64,000 nucleotides of DNA, from NCBI RefSeq assembly GCF_003287495.1, contig NZ_PRLE01000006.1, forward strand, positions 1 through 64,000, given 5' to 3'. The notes beneath the pieces are model-generated. The model was not told where the DNA came from, did no database searches, and saw nothing but the letters and a program-made list of their open reading frames with translations. Positions within the stretch are counted from its first letter, which is position 1, and every line of letters starts with the position of its first letter. This DNA is from Faecalibacterium prausnitzii (lineage in GTDB: Bacteria; Bacillota; Clostridia; Oscillospirales; Ruminococcaceae). The translations under genes and the position numbers were made by a program. This document shows, one piece after another, positions 42,883 to 51,782 of the stretch.

Positions 42883-43617
42883 ATGTCAGACAATCGAAAA
42901 TATTATTACCTGAAACTCAAAGAAAACTATTTTGACGATGATTCCATCGTGCTGCTGGAAAGTATGCAGGACGGTGTGCTGTATTCCAACATTCTGCTCA
43001 AGCTGTATCTGAAATCGCTGAAACATGGCGGGCGGCTCCAGCTTGACGAGGACATCCCCTACACGGCGCAGATGATCGCCACCATTACCCGCCAGCAGAT
43101 CGGCACTGTGGAGAGAGCCTTGCAGATCTTTTTGAAGCTGGGTCTTGTGGAGGTGCTGGACAGCGGCACATTCTACATGAGCAACATCGAACTTTTAATC
43201 GGCCAGTCCTCTACCGAGGCTGAGCGAAAGCGGGCTGCGAGGCTCCAAAATAAGTCTCTTTCTGCGCCCCGGACAAACGGCGGACATTTGTCCGACATTC
43301 GTCCACCAGAGATAGAGATAGAGTTAGAGAAAGAGATAGAGATAGAGATAAAGAGAGAGATAGAGAAGGGACACCCCGCCTATGGCCGTTACCAGAATGT
43401 TTTCCTGACGGACGGGGAACTGGCAGACTTACAGGCCAGCTTTCCCACTGTATGGGGCCAGTACATCGAAAAACTGTCCGAGTACATGGCTTCTACCGGC
43501 AAGCGTTATCAGAGCCATGCAGCGACCATCCGGCGCTGGGCCGGTGAGGACGCGAAGAAAGCAGCCCCGCCCTCTCGCAACCGGGATTACAGCGTAAAGG
43601 AGGATGAAACCGTATGA
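42883..43617 (+). CDS. DnaD-like replisome organizer protein
   Basis: A 244-residue protein. The N-terminal winged helix (YYYLKLKENYFDDDSIVLLES, LYSNILLKLYLKSL) is that of phage replisome organizers. The middle (about 142-160) is an E/I/K repeat produced by a GAGATA-like microsatellite in the DNA (43310-43367). It overlaps the DnaC-like gene by four bases, so the pair should load helicase at the element's origin. Confidence 0.85.
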   Translation: MSDNRKYYYLKLKENYFDDDSIVLLESMQDGVLYSNILLKLYLKSLKHGGRLQLDEDIPYTAQMIATITRQQIGTVERALQIFLKLGLVEVLDSGTFYMSNIELLIGQSSTEAERKRAARLQNKSLSAPRTNGGHLSDIRPPEIEIELEKEIEIEIKREIEKGHPAYGRYQNVFLTDGELADLQASFPTVWGQYIEKLSEYMASTGKRYQSHAATIRRWAGEDAKKAAPPSRNRDYSVKEDETV

Positions 43618-44477
43618 TTGAGATTACCGCAGAAATCCGGGCGCTGATCGACAAGGCAGCCGCCGGTGTGGAACTGGCTGGGGACGAGTACATAGACCCG
43701 GCAGACGGTCTCATCCACTGTAAGAAATGCGGCGGCCAGAGGCAGACTGTTGTGCCATGCTTCGGGAAATCCGGCTACTTTATGCCGCGCTGCATCTGCC
43801 AGTGCCAGCGGGAGGCTGAGGAGCAGCGCAAGGCTGCTGAAGAACGGCAGCGCCGCATGGAGCGTATCAAACGCCGAAAGGCACAGGGTTTGCAAGACCG
43901 TTATCTGTACGACTACACCTTTGCCAACGACAACGGCCAAAGTCCTCTGATGGACAAGGCCCGCGCCTACGTGGAGAACTGGAAGGAGGCATACAGGAAC
44001 AACACCGGCCTGCTTCTGTTTGGAGATGTTGGAACCGGCAAGTCTTTTTTCGCCGGATGTATTGCCAATGCTTTGCTTGACCAGGATGTGCCGGTGCTGA
44101 TGACGAACTTTCCCACCATCCTGAACCGCCTGACCGGGATGTTCTCTGAGGACAGGTCGGAGTTTATTGCCAGCTTTGATGAGTATGACTTGCTTATCAT
44201 TGACGATTTGGGTGTAGAGCGCAGTACCGAATATGCTATGGAGCAGATGTTTTTCGTCATCGACAGCCGCTACCGCAGCCGCAGGCCCATGATTATCACA
44301 ACAAACTTGAAACTGTCCGAGCTGAAAAACCCGCCTGATCTGGCCCACGCCCGTATCTATGACCGTATTCTGGAACGGTGTGCGCCGATCCTTTTTGACG
44401 GGAAGAATTTCCGGGAAGAAAATGCCGGTGCTACCCGACAGACAGCAAAAGACATTGTAAACAGTAAGCAAGACTGA
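43614..44477 (+). CDS. DnaC/IstB-like ATPase (helicase loader)
   Basis: A 287-residue AAA+ protein: zinc-like C pair in CKKCGGQRQTVVPC at the start, Walker A FGDVGTGKSFFAG (about 139-151), Walker B LLIIDDLGVERSTEYA, sensor IITTNLKLSEL. It is the usual partner of the DnaD-like protein upstream. Confidence 0.92.
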   Translation: MIEITAEIRALIDKAAAGVELAGDEYIDPADGLIHCKKCGGQRQTVVPCFGKSGYFMPRCICQCQREAEEQRKAAEERQRRMERIKRRKAQGLQDRYLYDYTFANDNGQSPLMDKARAYVENWKEAYRNNTGLLLFGDVGTGKSFFAGCIANALLDQDVPVLMTNFPTILNRLTGMFSEDRSEFIASFDEYDLLIIDDLGVERSTEYAMEQMFFVIDSRYRSRRPMIITTNLKLSELKNPPDLAHARIYDRILERCAPILFDGKNFREENAGATRQTAKDIVNSKQD

Positions 44478-44520
44478 TTTTTTACCGGGCGGCACAGACC
44501 CGTTCGGAGAAAGGAGCGCC

Positions 44521-44715
44521 ATGAACAGAGAACCCCGTACTATGCAGGTGGCAGACGCCGCTACTGCGTCCAGAGCGCCGGAAAACACGCCAGCGATGGT
44601 AAAGAAAATCGGTAAGACAACCTACAAGGTTCATGTCCATTTCAGCAATACCAGCACAGAAACCATGAGCGATAAAATCAAGCGTATGCTCAAAAATGAA
44701 ATTCAGCAGATGTGA
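44521..44715 (+). CDS. tnpW: TnpW-like transposon-encoded protein
   Basis: A 64-residue protein (KKIGKTTYKVHVHFSNTSTETMSDKIKRM). TnpW-type proteins are carried by Tn4451-group and related elements; the function is unknown. GAAAGGAG precedes the ATG. Confidence 0.75.
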   Translation: MNREPRTMQVADAATASRAPENTPAMVKKIGKTTYKVHVHFSNTSTETMSDKIKRMLKNEIQQM

Positions 44716-44792
44716 AAGACTGATAAACGAAGCCGCCTTGTGCTAAACTGATGATGGTACGCACCAAAATTTTTGTCAAGGAGGACACGAAA

Positions 44793-45158
44793 ATGCTTTA
44801 CACAGAAAAAGAGAAGCATGAAATTGAACGAGTAAAGGAGGTCTTTGCGGAACATCTGCGGCAAAGCCCTGATTTTGAACTGCTCTGGTCGGACAAGGTA
44901 GGCTATGTCTGGCTGGCGATTGGCGTAAATCCAGTCTATGTGGATACCGGTATCAGGATAGAATCTGCCGCCGATCTCTGCTGCAAGTGTTTGGATGATG
45001 TTGCTATGGATGTTTTGTATATGACGGGCAACGATCACGCGCTGGAAGCAGCCGATCCGCTGGAATTGGCCGAAATCAAGCGGCGCTGGGAGCCATATAT
45101 CAACCAGCTGCCAGACTATGCGTATCTCTGCAAAGACCTGCTGAACGGAAAAATGTAA
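44793..45158 (+). CDS. Small element protein of unknown function
   Basis: A 121-residue acidic protein (LYTEKEKHEIERVKEVFAEHL; WLAIGVNPVYVDTGIRIESA). No family is recognised. AAGGAGG upstream selects the ATG at 44793. It is the last gene of the nested element; the following hairpin with T6 (about 45170-45208) probably ends it. Confidence 0.6.
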   Translation: MLYTEKEKHEIERVKEVFAEHLRQSPDFELLWSDKVGYVWLAIGVNPVYVDTGIRIESAADLCCKCLDDVAMDVLYMTGNDHALEAADPLELAEIKRRWEPYINQLPDYAYLCKDLLNGKM

Positions 45159-45244
45159 TCTATCAAACGAGGTGTCAGGAGCCATACAGTGCTTCTAGCA
45201 CCTTTTTTGTGGATTTTTTGTGAATTTGATTAAAAAGTCCTTGA

Positions 45245-46189
45245 CAATTTGTCTCTGGCTATGAGGAATTTCTTGATTTTGACCCGGCGGAGGTCAAGGC
45301 CGCTTTGGAGGACCCGGAGAAGTCCCATGCGGATGAAATGCTGTCCGCTGCGGAGAGGGCTGCCTCGGAAAAGATGACTGTGCTTGTAGTGGAGCCTATG
45401 AAGGAACCCTATGTGAAGGAGATCAATTCCGACCTTCATTCCCTGCAAGCAGAGGTTGGCGGTGATATTGGGGCAACCTATCCCTATTCTGACCCGGTGG
45501 CACTGGTTTGTAATGATGAAGGAAAGCTCGTAGGGCTTGAACTGAATCGTGGACTGCGGGATGAAAACGGAGAAATTTATGATATTGTAGCAGGAACTTT
45601 CCTGGTGGTTGGACTTGGTGAGGAAGATTTTGCATCCCTGTCCCCGGAACTGATCCAGAAATACATGGAACAGTTCAAAACGCCGGAACGATTTATGCAG
45701 ATCAATGGCAATATCGTTGTTCTCCCTGTTCCCGCAGAGAAGCAAGACCTCGCTTATCTGCCAGACCGTTTTGAGACTGGTGAGCGTATCCAAACACCCA
45801 GGGGCAGCTTTCAGGTGACGGCTATGAGCCGGGAGCAGATGGAGGCGGCCGGTTACGGCGTCCACCATATTTCCGATGATGGAAAGTATCTTATTATGGG
45901 AAACGGCACACGGGCCTTTGCGGTAGCAACGGAGCAGCCGGAAAAGGATAATCCCCTCCGCACGGTCGAAATGACGTTGGAGGATGACTACGGCATGATC
46001 GACGGCGTTATCAACAACGGCAGACGCGGCGAGGAATTGGAAAAAGCCCAGGAGTACGCAGAGCGGACAACGCCGGAGAAGCCTTCCATCCGTGAGCGGT
46101 TGGAGGACGCAAAACGGGAGTGTGCCGAACATAAGCCCCCAGAGGGCAAGAAGCCCGGTCGTGATGTGCCGGAGCATGACTGCCTATGA
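45245..46189 (+). pseudogene. 5'-truncated YodL/DUF4316-DUF3846 ICE protein
   Basis: The frame opens at 45245 after a stop, in the middle of a family domain (SGYEEFLDFDPAEVKAAL is normally internal). DUF3846 (TVLVVEPMKEPYVKEI ... GEIYDIVAGTFLVVGLG, about 25-125 of the open frame) is complete, followed by a C-terminal linker with SIRERLEDAKREC. No ribosome site or proper start is seen, although TTG 45305 could serve. The 5' part was lost at the right end of the nested element. Confidence 0.75.
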
Positions 46190-46383
46190 GCCGAAGCAAG
46201 AAATGGCGGCTGGAATGGGCGTTCTTCCTGGGCGAGAACGGCAGACGGCAGTATAACCATATCTGCAAAAAATGTGTTCACGGCTGCAAGCAGAGTTTCC
46301 GGGCGTGTCTGGTCGCTTGTCCGCATTACAGTTCCAAACGGTCTAAAATCTGTGAAGATAGGGGTAGAAAAACCGCAGAATAA
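46186..46383 (+). CDS. Small Cys/His-rich ICE protein
   Basis: A 65-residue basic protein: RRQYNHICKKCVHGCKQSFRACLVACPHY carries five cysteines and two histidines, suggestive of zinc binding. It overlaps the preceding frame by four bases (ATGA). Function unknown. Confidence 0.6.
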   Translation: MSRSKKWRLEWAFFLGENGRRQYNHICKKCVHGCKQSFRACLVACPHYSSKRSKICEDRGRKTAE

Positions 46384-46493
46384 TTTCCTGTATCCGTATT
46401 TTCAAAGGGAGCCTTTATGATTTATTATGTGCCGGTTATTTGTCGGCACGCAGAGGAAAAGGCTTGATTTCAAACACTTTCTGTCATGCAAAA

Positions 46494-46544
46494 CGGGAGT
46501 ACAGCTTTTCGGTTCATCCGATTGGCTGTACTCCCGCTTTTTTT
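46494..46544. terminator. Terminator between convergent genes
   Basis: A 12-base-pair stem CGGGAGTACAGC / GCTGTACTCCCG followed by T7 on the plus strand; on the minus strand a shorter T4 run follows. Confidence 0.85.
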
Positions 46545-47421
46545 ATTTATTTTCGTCATTATCAGGCTTTTCCGTTTCCGCTACACTTTCTATCATGTCA
46601 ACGACTACGGCATTAAGCTGTGCGGCGTTCTGCGATGTAATGACCGGCCGCCCGGTATCCTTTTCGATATCCTGTCGAACCTGACCGGCATAGCTGCCGC
46701 CACGACGGGCAATCTTCTGACTTTCAGAAAAACCTTCCGGCTGATGTGCTTTTGACAGTTCTGTGGTTGTTGCCTCTGCCAGCATATTCAAAACAATTTC
46801 CATCGTGCTCATATTATCACGAAGGTTTTCTTTTTTCAGACCTTTCAGTTTCTTATATTGCCGAGTAGTCATGCCGGACCATGCTTTCGTGATCTCATCG
46901 GTGAGAATAGCATACTCTTTGCCCTGCTGTACGCCGCGCTCCTGCCATTCCGCGGTAAGCTCATTACGGACACGGATAGAAAGAAGCCGTTGATGAATCC
47001 AGTCTGTATCATATCCCTTTTTCTGATAGGTCTCTAATGCACGGTCGATTGCCTGTTCCGGGTCAATCGTTTCTTCGATGCGTTCACGGCCGACCTGCGC
47101 AAGCCAGAGTTTGAATGGTTCAGCCTTAGGTGATGGGATGGACTGAATAATGCGTAAAACCTGTTCAGCCGTTGCCGCCAACACTTTACGCTTTTTGCCT
47201 GTTGCGCCCATCATTGCTACCTGGGGACAATTTGTCCCCAGGTAGCTTGCAAGCTGTTCATCACGCTTACGCATTTTTTTGAGGTAGTCTGTTGGATTAG
47301 AGCTATCTGTCAAGACGGCAATAACATCCACAACAGAGAAATACCATTCTTCCTGTTCTTCATCCCATGCAGTGCGTATTTTTCTATCTTCAAAAAGCTG
47401 GATGGAATTATTTTCGTCCAT
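46543..47421 (-). CDS. BRO-N domain / DinD-like protein
   Basis: A 292-residue protein. The N-terminal BRO domain (FEDRKIRTAWDEEQEEWYFSVVDVIAVL, YLKKMRKRDEQL) and the DinD-like middle (QVGRERIEETIDPEQAIDRALETY, and the VLTDEITKAWSGMTTRQYKKLKGLKKENLRDNM region) are recognisable. DinD-type proteins are DNA-damage or phage-linked; the role here is unknown. GGAGG eight bases upstream favours the ATG at 47421. Confidence 0.75.
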   Translation of the reverse strand: MDENNSIQLFEDRKIRTAWDEEQEEWYFSVVDVIAVLTDSSNPTDYLKKMRKRDEQLASYLGTNCPQVAMMGATGKKRKVLAATAEQVLRIIQSIPSPKAEPFKLWLAQVGRERIEETIDPEQAIDRALETYQKKGYDTDWIHQRLLSIRVRNELTAEWQERGVQQGKEYAILTDEITKAWSGMTTRQYKKLKGLKKENLRDNMSTMEIVLNMLAEATTTELSKAHQPEGFSESQKIARRGGSYAGQVRQDIEKDTGRPVITSQNAAQLNAVVVDMIESVAETEKPDNDENK

Positions 47422-47664
47422 GCGCTTCAACCTCCTTAGAGTATGTATTTTAATTTTAACATGAAAGGGGTTCTATTTCTATAAAAGAAGCAAATTTTGC
47501 CGTAGTAGGCGTTGTGGGAATGTGCGTAAACTGCCAGAATTGCGAGGCTGTGGGAAAGCTGTTTGCAGACTTGTGGGAAAAGGCTTGTCTTTTTCCATCA
47601 GGTTGTGAATGGCTTTTCCATCGGCACGAGCGGCAGTTTTCCATATTTCCATGACGCAAGAAAA

Positions 47665-47997
47665 TCATCTAACGATCAGCCGATACACTGTCAGCGGCAT
47701 ATACCACACCGCCACGATCAACCGCCAGGCCAGAACGAAACCACCAATCACGCCGCCGATAATGAAGTTCAACGCAAACAGGGCGATCCCTCCACCCAGG
47801 GAGCCGCCGCCCGGCACGATCCAGAGGCACATCCGATGGAGGCCAAACGGTAGCCCGCAGAGTATCCAGAGCCATACATAGTCAACCTCTCCGTTCTTCA
47901 CGCAGGCAGATTTGAAGATACAATACAAGATCAGTGCCACGATCACGGGCAGTACACTTTTGAAGAAAAATGCTTTGATTGCTTCGCTTCTTGTCAT
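47665..47997 (-). CDS. Small membrane protein of unknown function
   Basis: A 110-residue protein with three or four hydrophobic segments (SVLPVIVALILYCIFKSAC, VWLWILCGLPFGLHRMCLWI, ALNFIIGGVIGGFVLAWRLIVAV). AAGGAGG before the ATG at 47997 sets the start. It is encoded after the relaxase, a place where Tn1549-like elements often have small membrane proteins. Confidence 0.6.
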   Translation of the reverse strand: MTRSEAIKAFFFKSVLPVIVALILYCIFKSACVKNGEVDYVWLWILCGLPFGLHRMCLWIVPGGGSLGGGIALFALNFIIGGVIGGFVLAWRLIVAVWYMPLTVYRLIVR

Positions 47998-48068
47998 CGG
48001 TAAAACCTCCTTCCGCAGTTCCATTATACAGGATGCCGGGAGCTGTGCCCAGCGTCTTTCAGAGAAAA

Positions 48069-49412
48069 TTATTCCAGTTCATGCCGCCGCTGTTGTTCCT
48101 GTTCCTTTGGAACGGTCAGCAGCGCATCCACATTCTGCTTAACGGTATCGTATTCCTGGGCTTCGGTTCTTGCGGCTTTGTATTCAGCAAGGAGCCGTTC
48201 CTTTTCTGCGGTGAGATTGGCAAGCTCCGTTTTCATGCTTTCCGTTGTCGGCAGCGGCACAGCCCCCAGCCGTTTCAATTCTCTGGCGGCCGCTTCAAAA
48301 AGGATGATCGCGCTCTCATGCCCCCGCAGGAACTTTTCTTTATCATTCGATTTACGGTATCGGTCATAAAGTGGCTTTAGCTGACGGTAAGTGCCGGCGT
48401 GCTTCATCACAAGGGTAAGTTCGGCACTTCTGCTTTCTACCCGCTTGATTTCTGCATGAGCGGTATCCCTGCGTGCGGATACTGCGGTCAGTTTGCTTTC
48501 CAGTTCTCCATAACTGCTTATCCCGTGCTCGGTCAGGAAATTCATGGTCTTGGCGGCCTGTTTCAGATTGTTCAGCTTCGCCCAATGGGTGAAGCCTGCG
48601 CTCTGCTGCGCCTTGATATTGTTCTGGATATCAATGAGCAGGCTGATCTTTCCGTTTTGCTGTTTCGGCTGGCGGGAAGGTCTGGAGCGTCCGGCGATCC
48701 GGGCGGCAAGGGCTTCTTCGGTGTAGTCCACACCAAGGGTTTTCAGACGGGTGAATCGTTTCTGATCCGGCGCTCTGGCGGAGATATATTTGCCCCGCTT
48801 GATCTCATAGCCTTCTCTCTGCAGGCGACGAAGCAGTTCTTCTAAATCGGAACAGGCTGGCAGGAGCCAGTCAATGGCCGCTTTCAGCTTTGCCTTATAG
48901 CTGGTGCCGTTCTGCGTGGCCTGATGTTCAATATAGCTCTTGCCCTTGTCCTGTCCAGGAATAATGACAGACAGACCATGTTCCTTGCAAAGCCGGTCGG
49001 AGGTGCGGCGGATATCGTGATAGCTTCGCTTGTTGGAATGATAGTGCTTATGATCCGCAAAGCTGACTGCATTGAAAATCAAGTGGTTATGAACATGATC
49101 TTTGTCTATGTGGGTGGTAAGTACAAATTCATACTTGCCGCCCAGGATTTCTTTTGCGAGCTCCATGCCGAGCTCATGGGCTTGTTCCGGCGTAACCTCC
49201 CCAGGCTGAAAGGCTTGGATCAGGTGACGGCCCAGGTTCGTTCCCTTGTCGATGGCATGGCAGCGGGTCCAGGAAAATTCGATATCCGCAGTTTCGGCGG
49301 CACAGCCATAGGAAGAAACAAGCAGCTTTCCGTCCGTCTTTTCCGGGTTGCAGATATACTCAATGGCTGCTTTCAGCGTTGATTTGATAGGATGTGTCTT
49401 TGTAACTGCCAT
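48069..49412 (-). CDS. ICE relaxase (Tn1549/VirD2-like MobP type)
   Basis: A 447-residue relaxase. The catalytic tyrosine is probably in the first 20-40 residues (IEYICNPEKT). The histidine triad is TTHIDKDHVHNHLIFNAVSF (about 113-132). The C-terminal half is coiled coil. It nicks oriT and pilots DNA. The MobC gene upstream overlaps it by 40 bases. Without a coupling protein it depends on another element. Confidence 0.9.
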   Translation of the reverse strand: MAVTKTHPIKSTLKAAIEYICNPEKTDGKLLVSSYGCAAETADIEFSWTRCHAIDKGTNLGRHLIQAFQPGEVTPEQAHELGMELAKEILGGKYEFVLTTHIDKDHVHNHLIFNAVSFADHKHYHSNKRSYHDIRRTSDRLCKEHGLSVIIPGQDKGKSYIEHQATQNGTSYKAKLKAAIDWLLPACSDLEELLRRLQREGYEIKRGKYISARAPDQKRFTRLKTLGVDYTEEALAARIAGRSRPSRQPKQQNGKISLLIDIQNNIKAQQSAGFTHWAKLNNLKQAAKTMNFLTEHGISSYGELESKLTAVSARRDTAHAEIKRVESRSAELTLVMKHAGTYRQLKPLYDRYRKSNDKEKFLRGHESAIILFEAAARELKRLGAVPLPTTESMKTELANLTAEKERLLAEYKAARTEAQEYDTVKQNVDALLTVPKEQEQQRRHELE

Positions 49413-49702
49413 ATCTCGTCCAGCCTTTCCCGTATCTCGTCCATGTCGGCCTGATACGCAGGACCTCCGGCGTTGATCCGCTTGGCGATCTGGTTGATGT
49501 TCCGCCCGATGGCGGAAAGCTCTTTGGTGAACGCCTTGATATCTGCGGTGTCCGTATAGATGATATATCCGTCAATCGCCATCTTGCGGAGGTAGGCACC
49601 ATATCTGCGTGTGGGGAGCTGGCTCATTTTCTCGTCTATGAGCCGCTTTTCGTCCTCCGTGACATAGAATTTCATTTGGATATTCCGCTTTCGGTTTGCC
49701 AT
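49373..49702 (-). CDS. mobC: MobC-type relaxosome accessory protein
   Basis: A 109-residue protein with an N-terminal ribbon-helix-helix (KRNIQMKFYVTEDEKRLIDEKM) and the MobC signature INQIAKRINAGG. It opens the oriT region for the relaxase. GGAGGTAG precedes the ATG. Confidence 0.88.
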   Translation of the reverse strand: MANRKRNIQMKFYVTEDEKRLIDEKMSQLPTRRYGAYLRKMAIDGYIIYTDTADIKAFTKELSAIGRNINQIAKRINAGGPAYQADMDEIRERLDEIWQLQRHILSNQR

Positions 49703-49870
49703 GCGCTACCTCCGTTTCTCATAAGGGTCTGGGACTATCCCAGCAAGCAATTTTTGTGTTTAGGGGCAGGGGTCCCCCTAAACCGAAAATCCGCCAGTGG
49801 GTACTCGCTGGCTGTGCTTGCTACCGTAACCCTACCCTCGTATTTTCCCTCTACTAATACTACAATTTGA
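49703..49870. other. Candidate oriT region of the ICE
   Basis: A gene-free stretch directly upstream of mobC. It contains a perfect nine-base dyad GTTTAGGGG (49758-49766) / CCCCTAAAC (49775-49783) and several short GC/AT step repeats. Position and dyad fit an oriT, but no nick-site consensus is recognised. Confidence 0.45.
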
Positions 49871-49926
49871 AACGGAGATTTTGGCCGAACATTCAAGAAA
49901 ATACTTTTTATAAATGGGCTATTTTC

Positions 49927-49979
49927 TTGAATTTTGTCCAAGCGTGTGTTATTATAAAATCAGTAAGGTACAACTAACT
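49927..49979 (+). promoter_or_regulatory. Promoter of the araC-like gene with a metal-box-like dyad
   Basis: TTGAAT (49927-49932), 17 bases, TATTAT (49950-49955). At the expected start point lies AGTAAG-GTACAA-CTAACT (49962-49979), one mismatch per half from GGTTAG-N6-CTAACC. This suggests repression by a DtxR-type protein. Confidence 0.6.
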
Positions 49980-49995
49980 GATTGGAGTGAGGATA

Positions 49996-50946
49996 ATGGG
50001 AAATGCCAGTTTCAATCAAGACTGGTACGGTATGCAGGCCAAAGTTCTGGCGCAAAGTGATGATCGTGTAGTCGTAGATTATGGCTGCAAAGGCCGGGGA
50101 ATCGTAAAAAACTATAATCTGTTTGAGGGAATACAGCTTTGTTTCCTCGATTTTGAATCAGATGAGTCTATGGAAACACAAAAGTTTAATCCAGATATTA
50201 TTCAGATCACGCACTGCCAGACCGGCCGGTATGAATGTGAATTTGCTAACCACACTGTATCGTATTTGCCAGAGGGCTATTTTAGCGTTGCGACAACAGA
50301 GCATTTGCCGGTTTCCTTTTCTTTCCCTTTGGGAAAATATTACGGCGTCAGCCTCGTCATTGACCGTCAGGCGCTTTCAGATGGAACACGCCGGATGATG
50401 CAGACAATCCCTATTGACCTTGATAAAATAGGAACAACGCTGGGACTTGAAACACGGTGGTATGTCAGTGATACCCCAGCGCAGTTGAAGCATCTGTTTT
50501 CAGAATTATATTCTGCCGCTGAGACGGAGCCGATCGGCTATTTCAAAATCAAAGCTATCGAATTACTATACCACATGGATCAGTTGACACAGATTAACGG
50601 GTGCGATTTGAAGTATTTTGATAAGAAACAGATACAGACCACAAAAGCGATACGAGAATACCTCATTTCCCATTTGGATGAAAAAGTGTCTCTGGAGCAG
50701 TTGGCAAAGGAAGCACACTTAAACCTCTCTGTTTTTCATTTGGTTTTTTCTCATATCTACGGAGACACACCCTATGCGTATCTCAAAAAATACAAAATGA
50801 ATTTAGCAGCCCAGTGGCTCTCGGAAGATAAAATGAAAATCGGGGATATAGCTTTAGAACTCGGATATAGCAATGCCAGCAAATTTGCTAAAGCGTTTCA
50901 ATCTGTGTATGGGATGTTACCAAAAGACTATCGAAAAAATAAATAG
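49996..50946 (+). CDS. AraC-family regulator of the metal-uptake cargo
   Basis: A 316-residue protein. The N-terminal part (about 1-200) is a ligand-binding region with no cupin signature that I can name. The C-terminal double HTH (IREYLISHLDEKVSLEQLAKEAHLNLSVFHLVF; KIGDIALELGYSNASKFAKAFQSVYG) is complete. The layout is like YbtA or PchR, AraC activators of siderophore uptake that bind the siderophore. GGAG eight bases upstream selects the ATG at 49996. It precedes the ECF/ABC operon it probably activates. Confidence 0.85.
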   Translation: MGNASFNQDWYGMQAKVLAQSDDRVVVDYGCKGRGIVKNYNLFEGIQLCFLDFESDESMETQKFNPDIIQITHCQTGRYECEFANHTVSYLPEGYFSVATTEHLPVSFSFPLGKYYGVSLVIDRQALSDGTRRMMQTIPIDLDKIGTTLGLETRWYVSDTPAQLKHLFSELYSAAETEPIGYFKIKAIELLYHMDQLTQINGCDLKYFDKKQIQTTKAIREYLISHLDEKVSLEQLAKEAHLNLSVFHLVFSHIYGDTPYAYLKKYKMNLAAQWLSEDKMKIGDIALELGYSNASKFAKAFQSVYGMLPKDYRKNK

Positions 50947-51010
50947 GAAGAACGGGCTATTTTCTGCATCATCTCAAAGGAATGGAGCGGAAAAAAATTG
51001 AGGGACTGTG

Positions 51011-51055
51011 TATAATGGGTTGATGTAGTTAGCTTTATCTAACCGCATCAACCCA
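51011..51055 (+). promoter_or_regulatory. Operator/promoter of the ECF genes with nested 40-base dyad
   Basis: TATAAT (51011-51016) without a good -35 (as for an AraC-activated promoter) runs into TGGGTTGATG (51016-51025) / CATCAACCCA (51046-51055), which encloses AGTTAG-CTTTAT-CTAACC (51027-51044). T5 follows, so the outer dyad can also act as an attenuator. The inner part matches the GGTTAG-N6-CTAACC motif. Confidence 0.65.
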
Positions 51056-51075
51056 TTTTTAGGAGGTGGTGATTT

Positions 51076-51780
51076 GTGCTTGTTATAGACACAAGAATAA
51101 AGTTGTTGTTATTCATTCTTATCAACTTTATGGTGTTCGGCTTGAAGGATTTCATTCTTGGCAGCGTGTGTTTTTTCTTTATCTGTATCCTTTCGTGCCT
51201 GATGGGGCAGAAAAAGATTGTATTGAAATACCTTATCTTTTATGTGGTGATTGCGGCCATACAGCAGCTTTGCGCCTTCCTTCCCCAGGCCATCGAAACT
51301 ATTTTGTCAATCTTCACATTGTTTATTCGGGTGATGATACCCGTGGTACTCTTTGCCTCAACCTTTATCGCTACAACGAAAGTCAGCGAATTGATTGCGG
51401 CCATGTACTCGCTAAAAATTCCTCGGAGCATTACCATTACATTCGCTATGGTATTGCGCTTTTTTCCTACTTTCAGTGAGGAGATCCACAATATCTATGA
51501 CGCGATGAAGTTAAGAGGCATCGCACTTTCGTGGAAAAATGTATTCACGCGCCCTGTGCTCATTCTGGAGGCAATCGCTATCCCCATCGTGATGCGCTCT
51601 GCTTCGATTGCAGAAGAATTATCTGCTTCTGCGGTGACACGAGGCATTGATAATCCGGCACAACGAACTTCGTTCATTCAGCTAAAAGTTCATGCTAAAG
51701 ATTGGATGGTACTGTGCTTCTTTCTTGTTGCCTTCGTTGTGCTGTTTTTCTGCAAATACCAGATATATGGGAGGATATGA
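51076..51780 (+). CDS. ECF transporter transmembrane component (EcfT) of the mobile cargo
   Basis: A 234-residue membrane protein with five or six helices (LFILINFMVFGLKDFILGSV; TITFAMVLRFFPTFSEEIHN). AMKLRGIAL and SAVTRGIDNP are the coupling-helix A-R-G motifs. GTG start with AGGAGGTG seven bases upstream. It forms one complex with the next two genes. Confidence 0.9.
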   Translation: MLVIDTRIKLLLFILINFMVFGLKDFILGSVCFFFICILSCLMGQKKIVLKYLIFYVVIAAIQQLCAFLPQAIETILSIFTLFIRVMIPVVLFASTFIATTKVSELIAAMYSLKIPRSITITFAMVLRFFPTFSEEIHNIYDAMKLRGIALSWKNVFTRPVLILEAIAIPIVMRSASIAEELSASAVTRGIDNPAQRTSFIQLKVHAKDWMVLCFFLVAFVVLFFCKYQIYGRI

Positions 51781-51782
51781 TG

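Larger units (their letters stand above)
29575..45244. mobile_element. Nested integrative mobilizable element with large serine recombinase
   Basis: It starts where VirD4 loses its reading frame and ends where the DUF3846 protein resumes; exact ends are uncertain by a few tens of bases. Contents: serine recombinase, TnpV, a small conserved protein, XRE and HTH regulators, two-component/ABC-2 cargo, three small sigma-like proteins, DUF3847 protein, oriT and MobQ relaxase, YafQ/DinJ, VLP protein, DnaD- and DnaC-like proteins, TnpW. This set is typical of serine-recombinase IMEs in Clostridia. The flanks are two different ICE genes, so DNA between them was lost. Confidence 0.7.

Noticed and set aside
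43310-43367. GAGATA-like microsatellite
   Set aside because: It lies within the DnaD-like coding frame and keeps that frame; low-complexity linker rather than a separate feature.
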